Shown here: piece after piece, positions 8,011-15,356 of the stretch
How positions within the stretch are numbered: position 1 is the first letter of the stretch
Layout: every line of letters begins with the position of its first letter
NCBI GenBank assembly: GCA_964344565.1
Contig: CAYFNT010000002.1
Coordinates: 124,001 to 188,000, forward strand
Length of the DNA: 64,000 bases
Origin: JACNKJ01 sp964344565
GTDB taxonomy: Bacteria; Krumholzibacteriota; Krumholzibacteriia; JACNKJ01
Direction: 5' to 3'
Notes under the pieces: model-generated
What the model was told of the DNA's origin: nothing
What the model saw: only the letters and a program-made list of their open reading frames with translations
The model's database searches: none
Made by a program: the position numbers and the translations under genes

Positions 8011-9929
8011 ACATCAAGCTCTTCAACGGTGTCCGCGTACATCTCGATGAACTGCCGACGGCTCTCCACCTCGTCGCCCATGAGAATGGTGAAGATGCGG
8101 TTCGCCTCCACCGCGTCGTCCAGCCGCACCTGGATGAGGTTGCGGTTGGCCGGATCCATGGTGGTCTCCCAGAGCTGCTCCGGGTTCATTTCGCCGAGAC
8201 CCTTGTAGCGCTGCATGTAGACCTGCTTCGAGGCGCCGCCCATCTGGGCCATCTTGCCCTCGAGCTCCTCCTCGCCGTATACGTAGACCTCCACCTTCCC
8301 CTTCTTCAGGCGGTAGAGCGGCGGCTGCGCGATGTAGACCAGACCCTGCTCGAGCAGCTGGGGCATCTTCCGGAAGAAGAAGGTCAGCAGCAGGGTGCGG
8401 ATGTGCGCGCCGTCCACGTCGGCGTCGGTCATGATGATGATCTTGCCGTAGCGCCGCTTTTCGATGTCGAACTCCGCGTCGATGCTCGTGCCGATGGCCG
8501 AGATGATCGTGCGGATCTCTTCGTTGGAGAAGACCTTGTTCGCCGCGGCCTTCTCCACGTTCAGGGGCTTTCCCTTCAGCGCGAGGATGGCCTGGAAGCT
8601 GCGGTCCCGGCCCTGCTTGGCGCTGCCGCCCGCGCTGTCGCCCTCGACCAGGTAGAGCTCGGTCTTCTCGGGATCGCGCTCGCTGCAGTCGGCCAGCTTG
8701 CCGGGCAGGGATCCGCTGTCCAGGGCGCTCTTGCGCCGGGCCATGTCGCGGGCCTTGCGCATGGCTTCGCGGGTGCGCGCCGTCGAAACGCACTTGTCGC
8801 TGATGGCCTTCGAGGGCGCCGGATTCTCCTCCAGCCATTCCCCGAACTTGCTGCCCACCAGGCCTTCCACGATGCCGCGGACCTCGCTGTTGCCCAGCTT
8901 GGCCTTGGTCTGTCCCTCGAACTGCGGCTCGGGGATGCGCACGCTCACCACCGCGGTGAGTCCCTCGCGCACGTCGTCGCCGCTCAGGTTCGTGCCGCCC
9001 TTGCCGTTCTTTCCGTTCTTTGCGTGGCTCTGCACGTAATTGTTCAGGGTGCGCGTGAGCGCCGCCCGGAAGCCGGCCAGGTGAGTGCCGCCCTCCAGGG
9101 TGTGGATATTGTTGGCGAAGCTCAGCACGTTGTAGTTGTAGCCCTCGTTGTACTGGATGGCCACTTCCACCATGACGCCGTCGCGGTTGCCCAACAGGTA
9201 GAAGGGCTCCTCGTGCAGGGGATGCTTGCCCTGATTCATGAACTGCACGAACTCCACGATGCCGCCCTCGTAGAGATACTCGCGCTTCTCGCTCGTGCGT
9301 TCGTCGAAGAGCGATATCTTCAGGCCCTTGTTCAGGAAGGCCAGCTCTCGCAGACGGCGGCCCAACACCGTGAAGTCGAACTCCACCGTGTCGAAGATCT
9401 CGGGATCGGGCGTAAACTGGATGACCGTGCCGGATTCCTCGAGGGCCTCCCCCGCCGAGATCTCGCGCACCTCTTCCTTGGCGATGCCGCGTTCATACTC
9501 CTGGAAGTAGGCCTTGCCTTCGCGCTTCACCGTGGCGCTGGTGTGGATGGACAGGGCATTCACCACGCTCACGCCCACGCCATGCAGTCCGCCGGAGACC
9601 TTGTAGCTGTCGCTGTCGAATTTTCCGCCCGCGTGCAGGGTGGTCATGACCACCTCGAGGCTGTTCTTGCCCTCGCCGGCGTGCATGTCCACCGGAATGC
9701 CTCGACCGTTGTCGGTCACCTTCACCGAGCCGTCGTCGAGAATCTCCACGCGGATCTCGTCGCAGACCCCGGCCATGGCCTCGTCGACGGAGTTGTCCAC
9801 CACCTCGTAGACGAGATGATGCAATCCGTCGGGCCCCGTTCCGCCGATGTACATGGCGGGACGCTTGCGCACGGCCTCCAGTCCCTTGAGGACCTGGATG
9901 TTCTGAGCTCCGTATTCCTGTGCTGCCAT
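8007..9929 (-). CDS. gyrB: DNA gyrase subunit B
   Basis: About 640 residues from MAAQEYGAQNIQVLKGLEAV. The GHKL ATPase domain shows EVVDNSVDEAMAG, DNGRGIPVD and GGLHGVGVSVVNAL. The TOPRIM domain shows YLVEGDSAGGSAKQGRDR and the MTDADVDGAHIRTLLL acidic cluster. The C-terminal motif QRYKGLGEMNPEQLWETTM is typical. The protein supplies ATP hydrolysis for supercoiling. The ATG at 9929 has AAGG 5 nt upstream and gives the usual length. An ATG at 9956 overlaps the upstream stop codon (ATGA) and would add nine residues (SPGETKAN region), so translational coupling from that start is possible. Confidence 0.97.
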   Translation of the reverse strand: MAAQEYGAQNIQVLKGLEAVRKRPAMYIGGTGPDGLHHLVYEVVDNSVDEAMAGVCDEIRVEILDDGSVKVTDNGRGIPVDMHAGEGKNSLEVVMTTLHAGGKFDSDSYKVSGGLHGVGVSVVNALSIHTSATVKREGKAYFQEYERGIAKEEVREISAGEALEESGTVIQFTPDPEIFDTVEFDFTVLGRRLRELAFLNKGLKISLFDERTSEKREYLYEGGIVEFVQFMNQGKHPLHEEPFYLLGNRDGVMVEVAIQYNEGYNYNVLSFANNIHTLEGGTHLAGFRAALTRTLNNYVQSHAKNGKNGKGGTNLSGDDVREGLTAVVSVRIPEPQFEGQTKAKLGNSEVRGIVEGLVGSKFGEWLEENPAPSKAISDKCVSTARTREAMRKARDMARRKSALDSGSLPGKLADCSERDPEKTELYLVEGDSAGGSAKQGRDRSFQAILALKGKPLNVEKAAANKVFSNEEIRTIISAIGTSIDAEFDIEKRRYGKIIIMTDADVDGAHIRTLLLTFFFRKMPQLLEQGLVYIAQPPLYRLKKGKVEVYVYGEEELEGKMAQMGGASKQVYMQRYKGLGEMNPEQLWETTMDPANRNLIQVRLDDAVEANRIFTILMGDEVESRRQFIEMYADTVEELDV

Positions 9930-9952
9930 GTTCGCCTTGGTCTCTCCCGGGC

Positions 9953-10270
9953 TCATCGACCCGTAATCCTGATGTCCGATACCAGTCCGGAACCGAATCT
10001 CTCGTTGACGCGCTCGAGGATCTGCGGTTTGAGGAACTGCAGCTCCTGCGCCCAGGCCGCGCTCTGGACTTTGAGGTAGAGAATCCCTCTTTGGACGCGC
10101 AGTGCCTGGCTGAACTTCGCCATGTCGGGGCCGACCATCTCGGCCCAACCCTCCACCACGCGGCGCTCCTGCAGGCGCTTCTCCAGACCCATCCCGCGCA
10201 TGACGTTCGCAAGGACGTCACCAACGGGGACGAAGGCCCCTTCCTTCTTGGCGGCGGGTTTCGGGTTCAA
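9953..10270 (-). CDS. dciA: DUF721 / DciA-family protein
   Basis: A 105-residue protein with the DUF721 pattern: PVGDVLANVMRGMGLEKRL, VVEGWAEMVGPDMAKFSQ, GILYLKVQSAAWAQELQFLK and ERVNERFGSG. DciA proteins assist loading or operation of the replicative DnaB helicase in bacteria lacking DnaC/DnaI, and are commonly found near dnaA/recF/gyrB, as here. The start is a TTG at 10270 with GAGG 5 nt upstream, placed 7 bp after the recF stop codon. Its TGA overlaps an in-frame gyrB ATG. Confidence 0.85.
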   Translation of the reverse strand: MNPKPAAKKEGAFVPVGDVLANVMRGMGLEKRLQERRVVEGWAEMVGPDMAKFSQALRVQRGILYLKVQSAAWAQELQFLKPQILERVNERFGSGLVSDIRITGR

Positions 10271-10277
10271 GGGATCC

Positions 10278-11375
10278 TCAATCCGGACTCACGCGGCCGG
10301 CCCGGACCTCGAACACCCGCGATGCGGGGAAGAGCCCGGCGAGAGCGCCGTCCGGCCTGGGGGTAGCAAGAAACGTCTGATATTGCCGTCCCACAAGGGC
10401 ACAGAGCCGTTCCCGGCGGCCGGGATCCAGCTCGCTGAACACGTCGTCCAGAACCACCACGGGGCGGTCCCGCCTGAGCCGGTCCAGGAGATCCGCCTGG
10501 GCCAGTTTCAGGGCGATGGCCGCCGAGCGCTTCTGCCCCTGTGAAGCGTATTTTCGGGCATTTCGGCCGTTAATGTCAATGCGCATATCGTCCCTATGCG
10601 GGCCTGCTAAAGTGTTTCTTTTCAACGACTCAGAGAAGGCCAACTCATCCAGGGAGGCCCGGAAGGAGTCCCGGGCGGAGGCCTCGTCGATCCCCGAAAT
10701 CGTAGACTTATAAGCCAAATGAAAGGGCCCTTCCTCGCCGCTCATCTCCCTGTAGAAACCCTCGGCCTGGCTGGCCAGCACCTCCACGTGGCGCAGCCGT
10801 TCCAAGTGAATTTTCGCGCCGTACTCCACCAGTTTGGCGGTCCAGGCCTCCAGTTCCCTCGGAGATCCGCCTTCTCTGAGCAGACGGTTTCGCTGGCGAA
10901 GCACTCGCTTGTAGGACAGCAGATCCCTCAGGTATGCGACGTCGATCTTCGATAGTGTGAAATCGAGATAGCGCCGACGCAGTTCCGGCATTCCCCCCAC
11001 CAGTTCCACATCGCTGGGACCGAAGATCACCGTGCCCACCAGACCCATGAGTTCGGACAGCTTCATGAGTTCCTCGCCGTCGCGCTTCAGGCGCTTGCCC
11101 TCGTCGCGGGACCAGGCGGCGGTGAGTTCGAGGGATTCGCCGGTGTCGTCGTCGAGAGTCGCCGAAAGGAAGAAGAATTCGGCGTCGAACCCCAGGGCCT
11201 CTTCGTCGCGGGCGCGACGGTGGCTGCGGCCCGTGACGGGATAGAGCAGGGCCTCGAGCAGGTTGGTCTTTCCCTGCCCGTTGTCCCCGTGGATCCAGTT
11301 GATCTCCGGATGGGGTTCTATCTCGAGGGGCGCCAGGTTCCTGAAGCCCTCCGCCCGCAGGCGCCGGAAGATCAC
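10278..11375 (-). CDS. recF: DNA replication and repair protein RecF
   Basis: 365 residues. The N-terminus contains FRNLAPLEIEPHPEINWIHG, followed by the Walker A motif GDNGQGKTN at 30-38. Later motifs are the ABC-type signature SQGQKRSAAIALKLAQA and the Walker B/D-loop VVVLDDVFSELD. RecF is an SMC-like ATPase that loads RecA at single-strand gaps with RecO and RecR. The GTG at 11375 is the start; the gene follows dnaN by 13 bp in the dnaA-dnaN-recF order common near origins. Confidence 0.95.
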   Translation of the reverse strand: MIFRRLRAEGFRNLAPLEIEPHPEINWIHGDNGQGKTNLLEALLYPVTGRSHRRARDEEALGFDAEFFFLSATLDDDTGESLELTAAWSRDEGKRLKRDGEELMKLSELMGLVGTVIFGPSDVELVGGMPELRRRYLDFTLSKIDVAYLRDLLSYKRVLRQRNRLLREGGSPRELEAWTAKLVEYGAKIHLERLRHVEVLASQAEGFYREMSGEEGPFHLAYKSTISGIDEASARDSFRASLDELAFSESLKRNTLAGPHRDDMRIDINGRNARKYASQGQKRSAAIALKLAQADLLDRLRRDRPVVVLDDVFSELDPGRRERLCALVGRQYQTFLATPRPDGALAGLFPASRVFEVRAGRVSPD

Positions 11376-11388
11376 GGCGCGCCGTTCC

Positions 11389-12501
11389 CTACTCGCTCAG
11401 CTTGAGCGGCATGAGCAGGCAGAAGTATTCCTCGTTCTCGCCGGCCTCGGCGGGTTCGAGGATGCCCGCGTTGTCGGGACGATCCAGGCGGAAGCGCACG
11501 CGGTCCGATCCCATGTTCTTGAGCGCGTCGAGCAGATAGACGGCGTTGTAGCCGATGTTCATGCTCTCGCCGGCAAAATCGCTTTCGACTTCCTCGTAGG
11601 CCTTGCCGTAGTCGGGGCTGGCCACTTCGAGACCGACCATGTTCTCGGCGAAGGACAGCTTGATCTGCTTGGTGCTCAGGTTCGTGGCCAGGGTGGAGAC
11701 GCGGTCGGTGGCCACCAGCATGCTGTCGGTGTCCACTTCCATCTCCTTGTCGTTGCTGGCGGGGATGACCTGCTTGTAGTTCGGGAAGGGGCCGTCGACC
11801 AGGCGTGTGAAGAGGGTGACGCCCTCAACCTGGAAGAAGGCCTGCTTCTCCGTGAAGCCCAGCTCGATGTCGCCCTCTTCGGGCAGCAGGCGGATGAGCT
11901 GATCGAGGGCCTTGCTGGGCAGGATGGCCTCGAGCTTCTCGCTCACCGGCATGGATTCCTTGCGGGCGATGGAGGCCAGGCGATGACCGTCGGTGGCCAC
12001 CATGCTCACGCGTTCCTTGGTGATCTCCAGAAATACGCCGTTCATGGAGGGACGCGCCAGGTCGGTGCTCGCGGCGTAGCGGGTGCGGCGGATCATCTCC
12101 TTGAAGAGACTGGACGGCGCGCCGAAGGCGTCGAAGCCCTTGGCGTCGGGCAGGCTCGGAAAGTCGGAGCTGTCCTGCACGGGAATCACGAAGTGGCTCT
12201 TGCCGCAATCCACGCTCAGACTCTCGCCCTTGAGTTCGAGGACCACGTCCACCGCATCCAGCTTGCGCACGATCTCCGAGAACTTCTTGGCCGGAATGGC
12301 CACCTTGCCCGAAGCCTGCACGTCGGCCTCGGAGGAGAGCGTGATGGATAGGTCCAGGTCCGTGGCCGAAAGGGAAATGAATCCCTCGGACGCCTCCAGG
12401 AGCATGGAGGAGAGGATGGGAAGGGTGGACTTTCCGGGAACCACGTTGCCCGCAAGAGAGGCGATGCGGTTCAGCTCGGGCTGGGACAGGGAAATCTTCA
12501 C
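11389..12501 (-). CDS. dnaN: DNA polymerase III beta subunit (sliding clamp)
   Basis: The 370-residue product has three clamp repeats, starting MKISLSQPELNRIASLAGNV with KSTLPILSSMLLEA. Internal motifs include ATDGHRLASIARKE and the terminal YFCLLMPLKLSE strand that forms the peptide-binding pocket. The homodimeric ring tethers polymerase III and repair factors to DNA. ATG start with GGAGG nearby (CCAGGAGGTAAGGCGTG on the minus strand). Confidence 0.97.
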   Translation of the reverse strand: MKISLSQPELNRIASLAGNVVPGKSTLPILSSMLLEASEGFISLSATDLDLSITLSSEADVQASGKVAIPAKKFSEIVRKLDAVDVVLELKGESLSVDCGKSHFVIPVQDSSDFPSLPDAKGFDAFGAPSSLFKEMIRRTRYAASTDLARPSMNGVFLEITKERVSMVATDGHRLASIARKESMPVSEKLEAILPSKALDQLIRLLPEEGDIELGFTEKQAFFQVEGVTLFTRLVDGPFPNYKQVIPASNDKEMEVDTDSMLVATDRVSTLATNLSTKQIKLSFAENMVGLEVASPDYGKAYEEVESDFAGESMNIGYNAVYLLDALKNMGSDRVRFRLDRPDNAGILEPAEAGENEEYFCLLMPLKLSE

Positions 12502-12779
12502 GCCTTACCTCCTGGGTCCGCGACTTTACCCAACGGCGCCGGACCTATCTTCTTCTGTATATTTAGAGAAAGAGCAGTAGCAGTAGGGTCTGTGCACAAT
12601 GTGTAAGACCTGGGGCCGAATTGTTCAAGACCCTGTTTTTCCGGGCTGTCAGCGCCTTTTCCGGCTCCGCCGGCCCTGTGGAAACTCCGTGGATAATCGC
12701 TTCGCTTTTCCACTCTCATCCACCGTTCTCGCTTCGTTTCGGGCTTTCCACGAACTTTGCACACAGGATGTGGAAAGCT
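12502..12779. promoter_or_regulatory. dnaA-dnaN spacer with DnaA-box-like cluster
   Basis: This 278-bp non-coding stretch contains several near matches to TTWTNCACA: TGTGGAAAC at 12677-12685, CGTGGATAA at 12688-12696 (one mismatch from TGTGGATAA), TTTCCAC at 12745-12751 and TGTGGAAAG at 12769-12777. It is the second half of a possible bipartite origin and probably also carries the dnaN promoter, which I could not locate. Confidence 0.55.
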
Positions 12780-14144
12780 TCAGACCTGCATGAGACTGAA
12801 CTTCTGACGGATCTCCGTCACCTGTCTCTGCAGCTCGGGCTTCTCGTTCATGAGCTTCTCGATCTTTTTGCAGGCATGCATCACCGTGGTGTGATCGCGG
12901 CCGCCGAACTGACGCCCCACCTCCACCAGGCTCTTGTCGGTGAGCTGCCGGCTCAGATAGATGGCCACCTGCCGCGGCAGCACCACGCGGCTGCTGCGCT
13001 TGTCCGACTTCATCAGTTCCACGCTGATCTCGAACATCTCGGCCACGGCCTTCTGGATGTCGGCCACCGAGGAACTGCGCCGGTTCGTGCCCATGAAGTC
13101 CCGCAGCGACTCCTTGGCCAGACTCGTGTTGATCTCGCCGCCGGTGAGGTTGGCGAAGGCCAGCAGCCGGATCAGGCTGCCCTCGAGCTCGCGGATGCTG
13201 CTGCTCACGTTCTCGGCGATGAGCGTGAGCACGTCCTCGGGAATGGGCAGGTTGTCCTTGGCCGCCTTGTTCTTAAGGATGGCCAGACGCGTCTCGATGT
13301 CGGGCTTCTGGATGTCGGTGATCAGGCCCCATTCGAAGCGGCTGATGAGCCTCTCCTCGAGGTCCTTGATCTCCTTGGGCGGACGATCGCTGGTGACGAC
13401 GATCTGCTTGTTGTTGTCGTAGAGCGCGTTGAAGGTGTGGAAGAACTCCTCCTGGGTGCTCTCCCGACCGGCCAGGAACTGGATGTCGTCGATGATGAGC
13501 AGGTCCATGTTCCGGTACTTGTTCTTGAATTCGAGGGTCTTGCCCTGCCGGATGGCGAAGATCAGCTCGTTCATGAAGGTCTCGCTGGAGCTGTAGAAGA
13601 CCCGAGCCCGGCGCTTGTTCTGGAGCACGAAGTGCCCGATGGCCTGGGCCAGGTGCGTCTTGCCCAGACCGACTCCGCCGTAGATGAAGAGCGGATTGTA
13701 GACCTTGGCCGAATTCTCGGCCACGGCCAGGGAGGCCGCGTGGGCCATGCGGTTACTGGCCCCCACGATGAACTCCTCGAAGGTGTATCGCCCGTTGAGC
13801 ATCTTGTTGGCCCGCGGATCGTGGGTGTAGCGCCGCAGAAAACTCTGGCGCTTGCCCGTGGGATCGAAGGGCGTGCGCCCGTCGCTGGGCCGATAGGTCA
13901 GCTCGATGCCGGGACGAAAGCCCAGCACCCGCTCGCCGGCGTCGCGAATGGTGTCCAGATGATGCTGGGTGACCCAGTCGATGAAGAACTGGTTGGGCCC
14001 CTCGATGGTCATGCGCTCGCCGTCGTAGCGAACCATGCGCGTGGGGGCGATCCAGGTGTCATAGGTCTGACCCGGGATGTGATCCTTGATGATTTCCTTG
14101 ATCTGAGGCCAGATACCCTGGCTATCCTTTTCCTGAGCGGCCAA
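12780..14144 (-). CDS. dnaA: Chromosomal replication initiator DnaA
   Basis: 454 residues with all four domains. Domain I contains IWPQIKEIIKDHIPGQTYDTW. The AAA+ domain has Walker A GGVGLGKT (156-163), Walker B LLIIDD (215-220) and sensor motif ITDIQKPD. Domain IV has the DNA-binding signature VGRQFGGRDHTTVMHACKKI (409-428). DnaA-ATP binds DnaA boxes and melts the origin. The start is a TTG at 14144, with GGAGG at 14153-14157, 8 nt away. An unusual initiator such as TTG may keep expression low. The promoter must lie within the adjacent origin, which makes autoregulation likely. Confidence 0.97.
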   Translation of the reverse strand: MAAQEKDSQGIWPQIKEIIKDHIPGQTYDTWIAPTRMVRYDGERMTIEGPNQFFIDWVTQHHLDTIRDAGERVLGFRPGIELTYRPSDGRTPFDPTGKRQSFLRRYTHDPRANKMLNGRYTFEEFIVGASNRMAHAASLAVAENSAKVYNPLFIYGGVGLGKTHLAQAIGHFVLQNKRRARVFYSSSETFMNELIFAIRQGKTLEFKNKYRNMDLLIIDDIQFLAGRESTQEEFFHTFNALYDNNKQIVVTSDRPPKEIKDLEERLISRFEWGLITDIQKPDIETRLAILKNKAAKDNLPIPEDVLTLIAENVSSSIRELEGSLIRLLAFANLTGGEINTSLAKESLRDFMGTNRRSSSVADIQKAVAEMFEISVELMKSDKRSSRVVLPRQVAIYLSRQLTDKSLVEVGRQFGGRDHTTVMHACKKIEKLMNEKPELQRQVTEIRQKFSLMQV

Positions 14145-14193
14145 GGATGAAACCTCCCCGAAGGCTTCACAATTGTGGAAAACCCAATAACTC

Positions 14194-14215
14194 GCTTAAA
14201 TTCAAGAACTTAAGC
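14194..14215. repeat. Inverted repeat upstream of dnaA
   Basis: GCTTAAATTC and GAACTTAAGC are inverted copies with one mismatch, separated by AA. The position, 50 bp before the dnaA start codon and between two DnaA boxes, suggests an operator or origin-binding site. Confidence 0.5.
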
Positions 14216-14506
14216 TCACCTTCCCACATCAATGGGCATAGTTATCCACAAGAGGGACTAGCCCTTCGGTGTCATTTCATGCAGCGTAAGTGGGAATCTG
14301 AATGAAGCTTCGAGGCCTCGAAGTTCCCTTGCGTCAAGGGAAAGCGAAGCTAGCACAGGGGAGGGGCCGGTTCAAGAGCAATCGAAGAAAATGTGGAAAA
14401 AAGATCTAAACACCCTATTTTGATGGAGTTATATCAGTGAATCTCGTTCAAACCACCCCTTTTGATGGTCAATTGGCATGAAATTGTGGAAAATCAGGAT
14501 GGGCGC

Positions 14507-14535
14507 TTGACTTATCGGGGCTGAGCATCTAGCTT
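14507..14535 (+). promoter_or_regulatory. Probable sigma70 promoter for rpmH
   Basis: TTGACT (14507-14512) is followed after 17 bp by TAGCTT (14530-14535), about 29 bp before the rpmH start codon. The -35 matches 5 of 6; the -10 keeps the important TA...T positions. Confidence 0.55.
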
Positions 14536-14563
14536 AAGTGACTCACAAATAAGGAGGTTAGCT

Positions 14564-14698
14564 GTGAAGAGGACCTTCCAGCCCAGCAATCTCAAGCGGA
14601 AGCGCAAGCACGGCTTCCGCAAGCGCATGAGCACCAAGGCCGGCCGCGCCGTGTTGAGCGCCCGTCGCGCCAAGGGCCGCAAGCGACTGTCAGTCTGA
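14564..14698 (+). CDS. rpmH: 50S ribosomal protein L34
   Basis: The 44-residue, highly basic protein begins KRTFQPSNLKRKRKHGFR and contains RMSTKAGRAVL and a final GRKRLSV, the standard L34 pattern and length. The GTG at 14564 follows AAGGAGGT at 14551-14558 with good spacing. It is the first gene of the rightward origin-proximal cluster and is followed 20 bp later by rnpA, as in most bacteria. Confidence 0.97.
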   Translation: MKRTFQPSNLKRKRKHGFRKRMSTKAGRAVLSARRAKGRKRLSV

Positions 14699-14718
14699 TT
14701 AGCACGCATGGAAATCCC

Positions 14719-15075
14719 GTGGGCGGCCCATCCCGCAGCCATCGACGTTTCGAAAAGGTCCCTTCAGGGGATTTCCAGACCCATTACCGCACCGGCCGGA
14801 AAGCCGCGGGCAAACAGCTCGTTCTAATTTTCCAAGAGCACGAAGATCGTTTTTCGTTTGCCGTCGTGGCCAGCCGGAAAGTTGGGAACGCGGTTCAGAG
14901 GAACCGCGCCAAGAGGTTACTGAGGGAGGCGTTTCGAAGCTGCGCGTATCGCTTGGACAGGCCTGGAGCCTATGTGCTCGTGGCTCGCGCGGCGCTGAGA
15001 GACCAGAAGCTTTCTCCGGTCGTCGGAGAACTCACGGAACTGCTGACCCGCCTGAACCTGATATCGGATCCTTAG
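14719..15075 (+). CDS. rnpA: Ribonuclease P protein component
   Basis: 118 residues. It contains FSFAVVASRKVGNAVQRNRA followed by KRLLREAFR, which carries the RNR-type motif of RNase P protein that contacts the catalytic RNA. The protein assists 5' maturation of tRNAs. The GTG at 14719 is the only plausible in-frame start; the nearby ATG at 14709 is out of frame. It lies between rpmH and yidD. Confidence 0.93.
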   Translation: MGGPSRSHRRFEKVPSGDFQTHYRTGRKAAGKQLVLIFQEHEDRFSFAVVASRKVGNAVQRNRAKRLLREAFRSCAYRLDRPGAYVLVARAALRDQKLSPVVGELTELLTRLNLISDP

Positions 15076-15101
15076 CCTCGAGCTAAGAGTTGAGAAGGAA
15101 A

Positions 15102-15326
15102 ATGGCCGCGAAGCTTTTGCTGATTCTCATCAGGGCTTATCGCAGGTTGATTTCACCGTTCTTGCCCGATACCTGCCGGTACTATCCGAGCTGCTCCGCC
15201 TATGCGGAGGAAGCGGTGCACCGGCATGGGTTCTTCCGGGGTTTCTGGCTCTCCGCCAAACGTGTCCTTCGCTGCCATCCGTTCCACCCGGGTGGGCACG
15301 ACCCCGTGCCCGAAAAAACCGAGTAG
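15102..15326 (+). CDS. yidD: Membrane protein insertion efficiency factor YidD
   Basis: 74 residues with the conserved cysteine and proline pattern of YidD: RAYRRLISPFLPDTCRYYP, SCSAYAEEAVHRHGF and RCHPFHPGGHDPVP. It is a small amphipathic inner-membrane-associated protein that helps YidC-dependent insertion. The ATG at 15102 is preceded by GAAGGA; an upstream in-frame TTG (15090) lacks this. It stands directly ahead of yidC. Confidence 0.93.
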   Translation: MAAKLLLILIRAYRRLISPFLPDTCRYYPSCSAYAEEAVHRHGFFRGFWLSAKRVLRCHPFHPGGHDPVPEKTE

Positions 15327-15356
15327 GTTTCCCGCCTGGATCGGCGCGAGGACTAG

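Larger units (their letters stand above)
14145..14563. other. Probable chromosomal replication origin (oriC)
   Basis: A gene-free, AT-rich stretch between divergent dnaA and rpmH. It has one perfect DnaA box, TTATCCACA, at 14242-14250. Three TGTGGAAAA sites, which match TTWTNCACA on the other strand, lie at 14174-14182, 14392-14400 and 14485-14493. Other features are a 22-bp inverted repeat at 14194-14215 and two CACCC-TTTTGATGG direct repeats at 14411-14426 and 14454-14468. Gene order on both sides is the ancestral origin arrangement. Confidence 0.85.
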
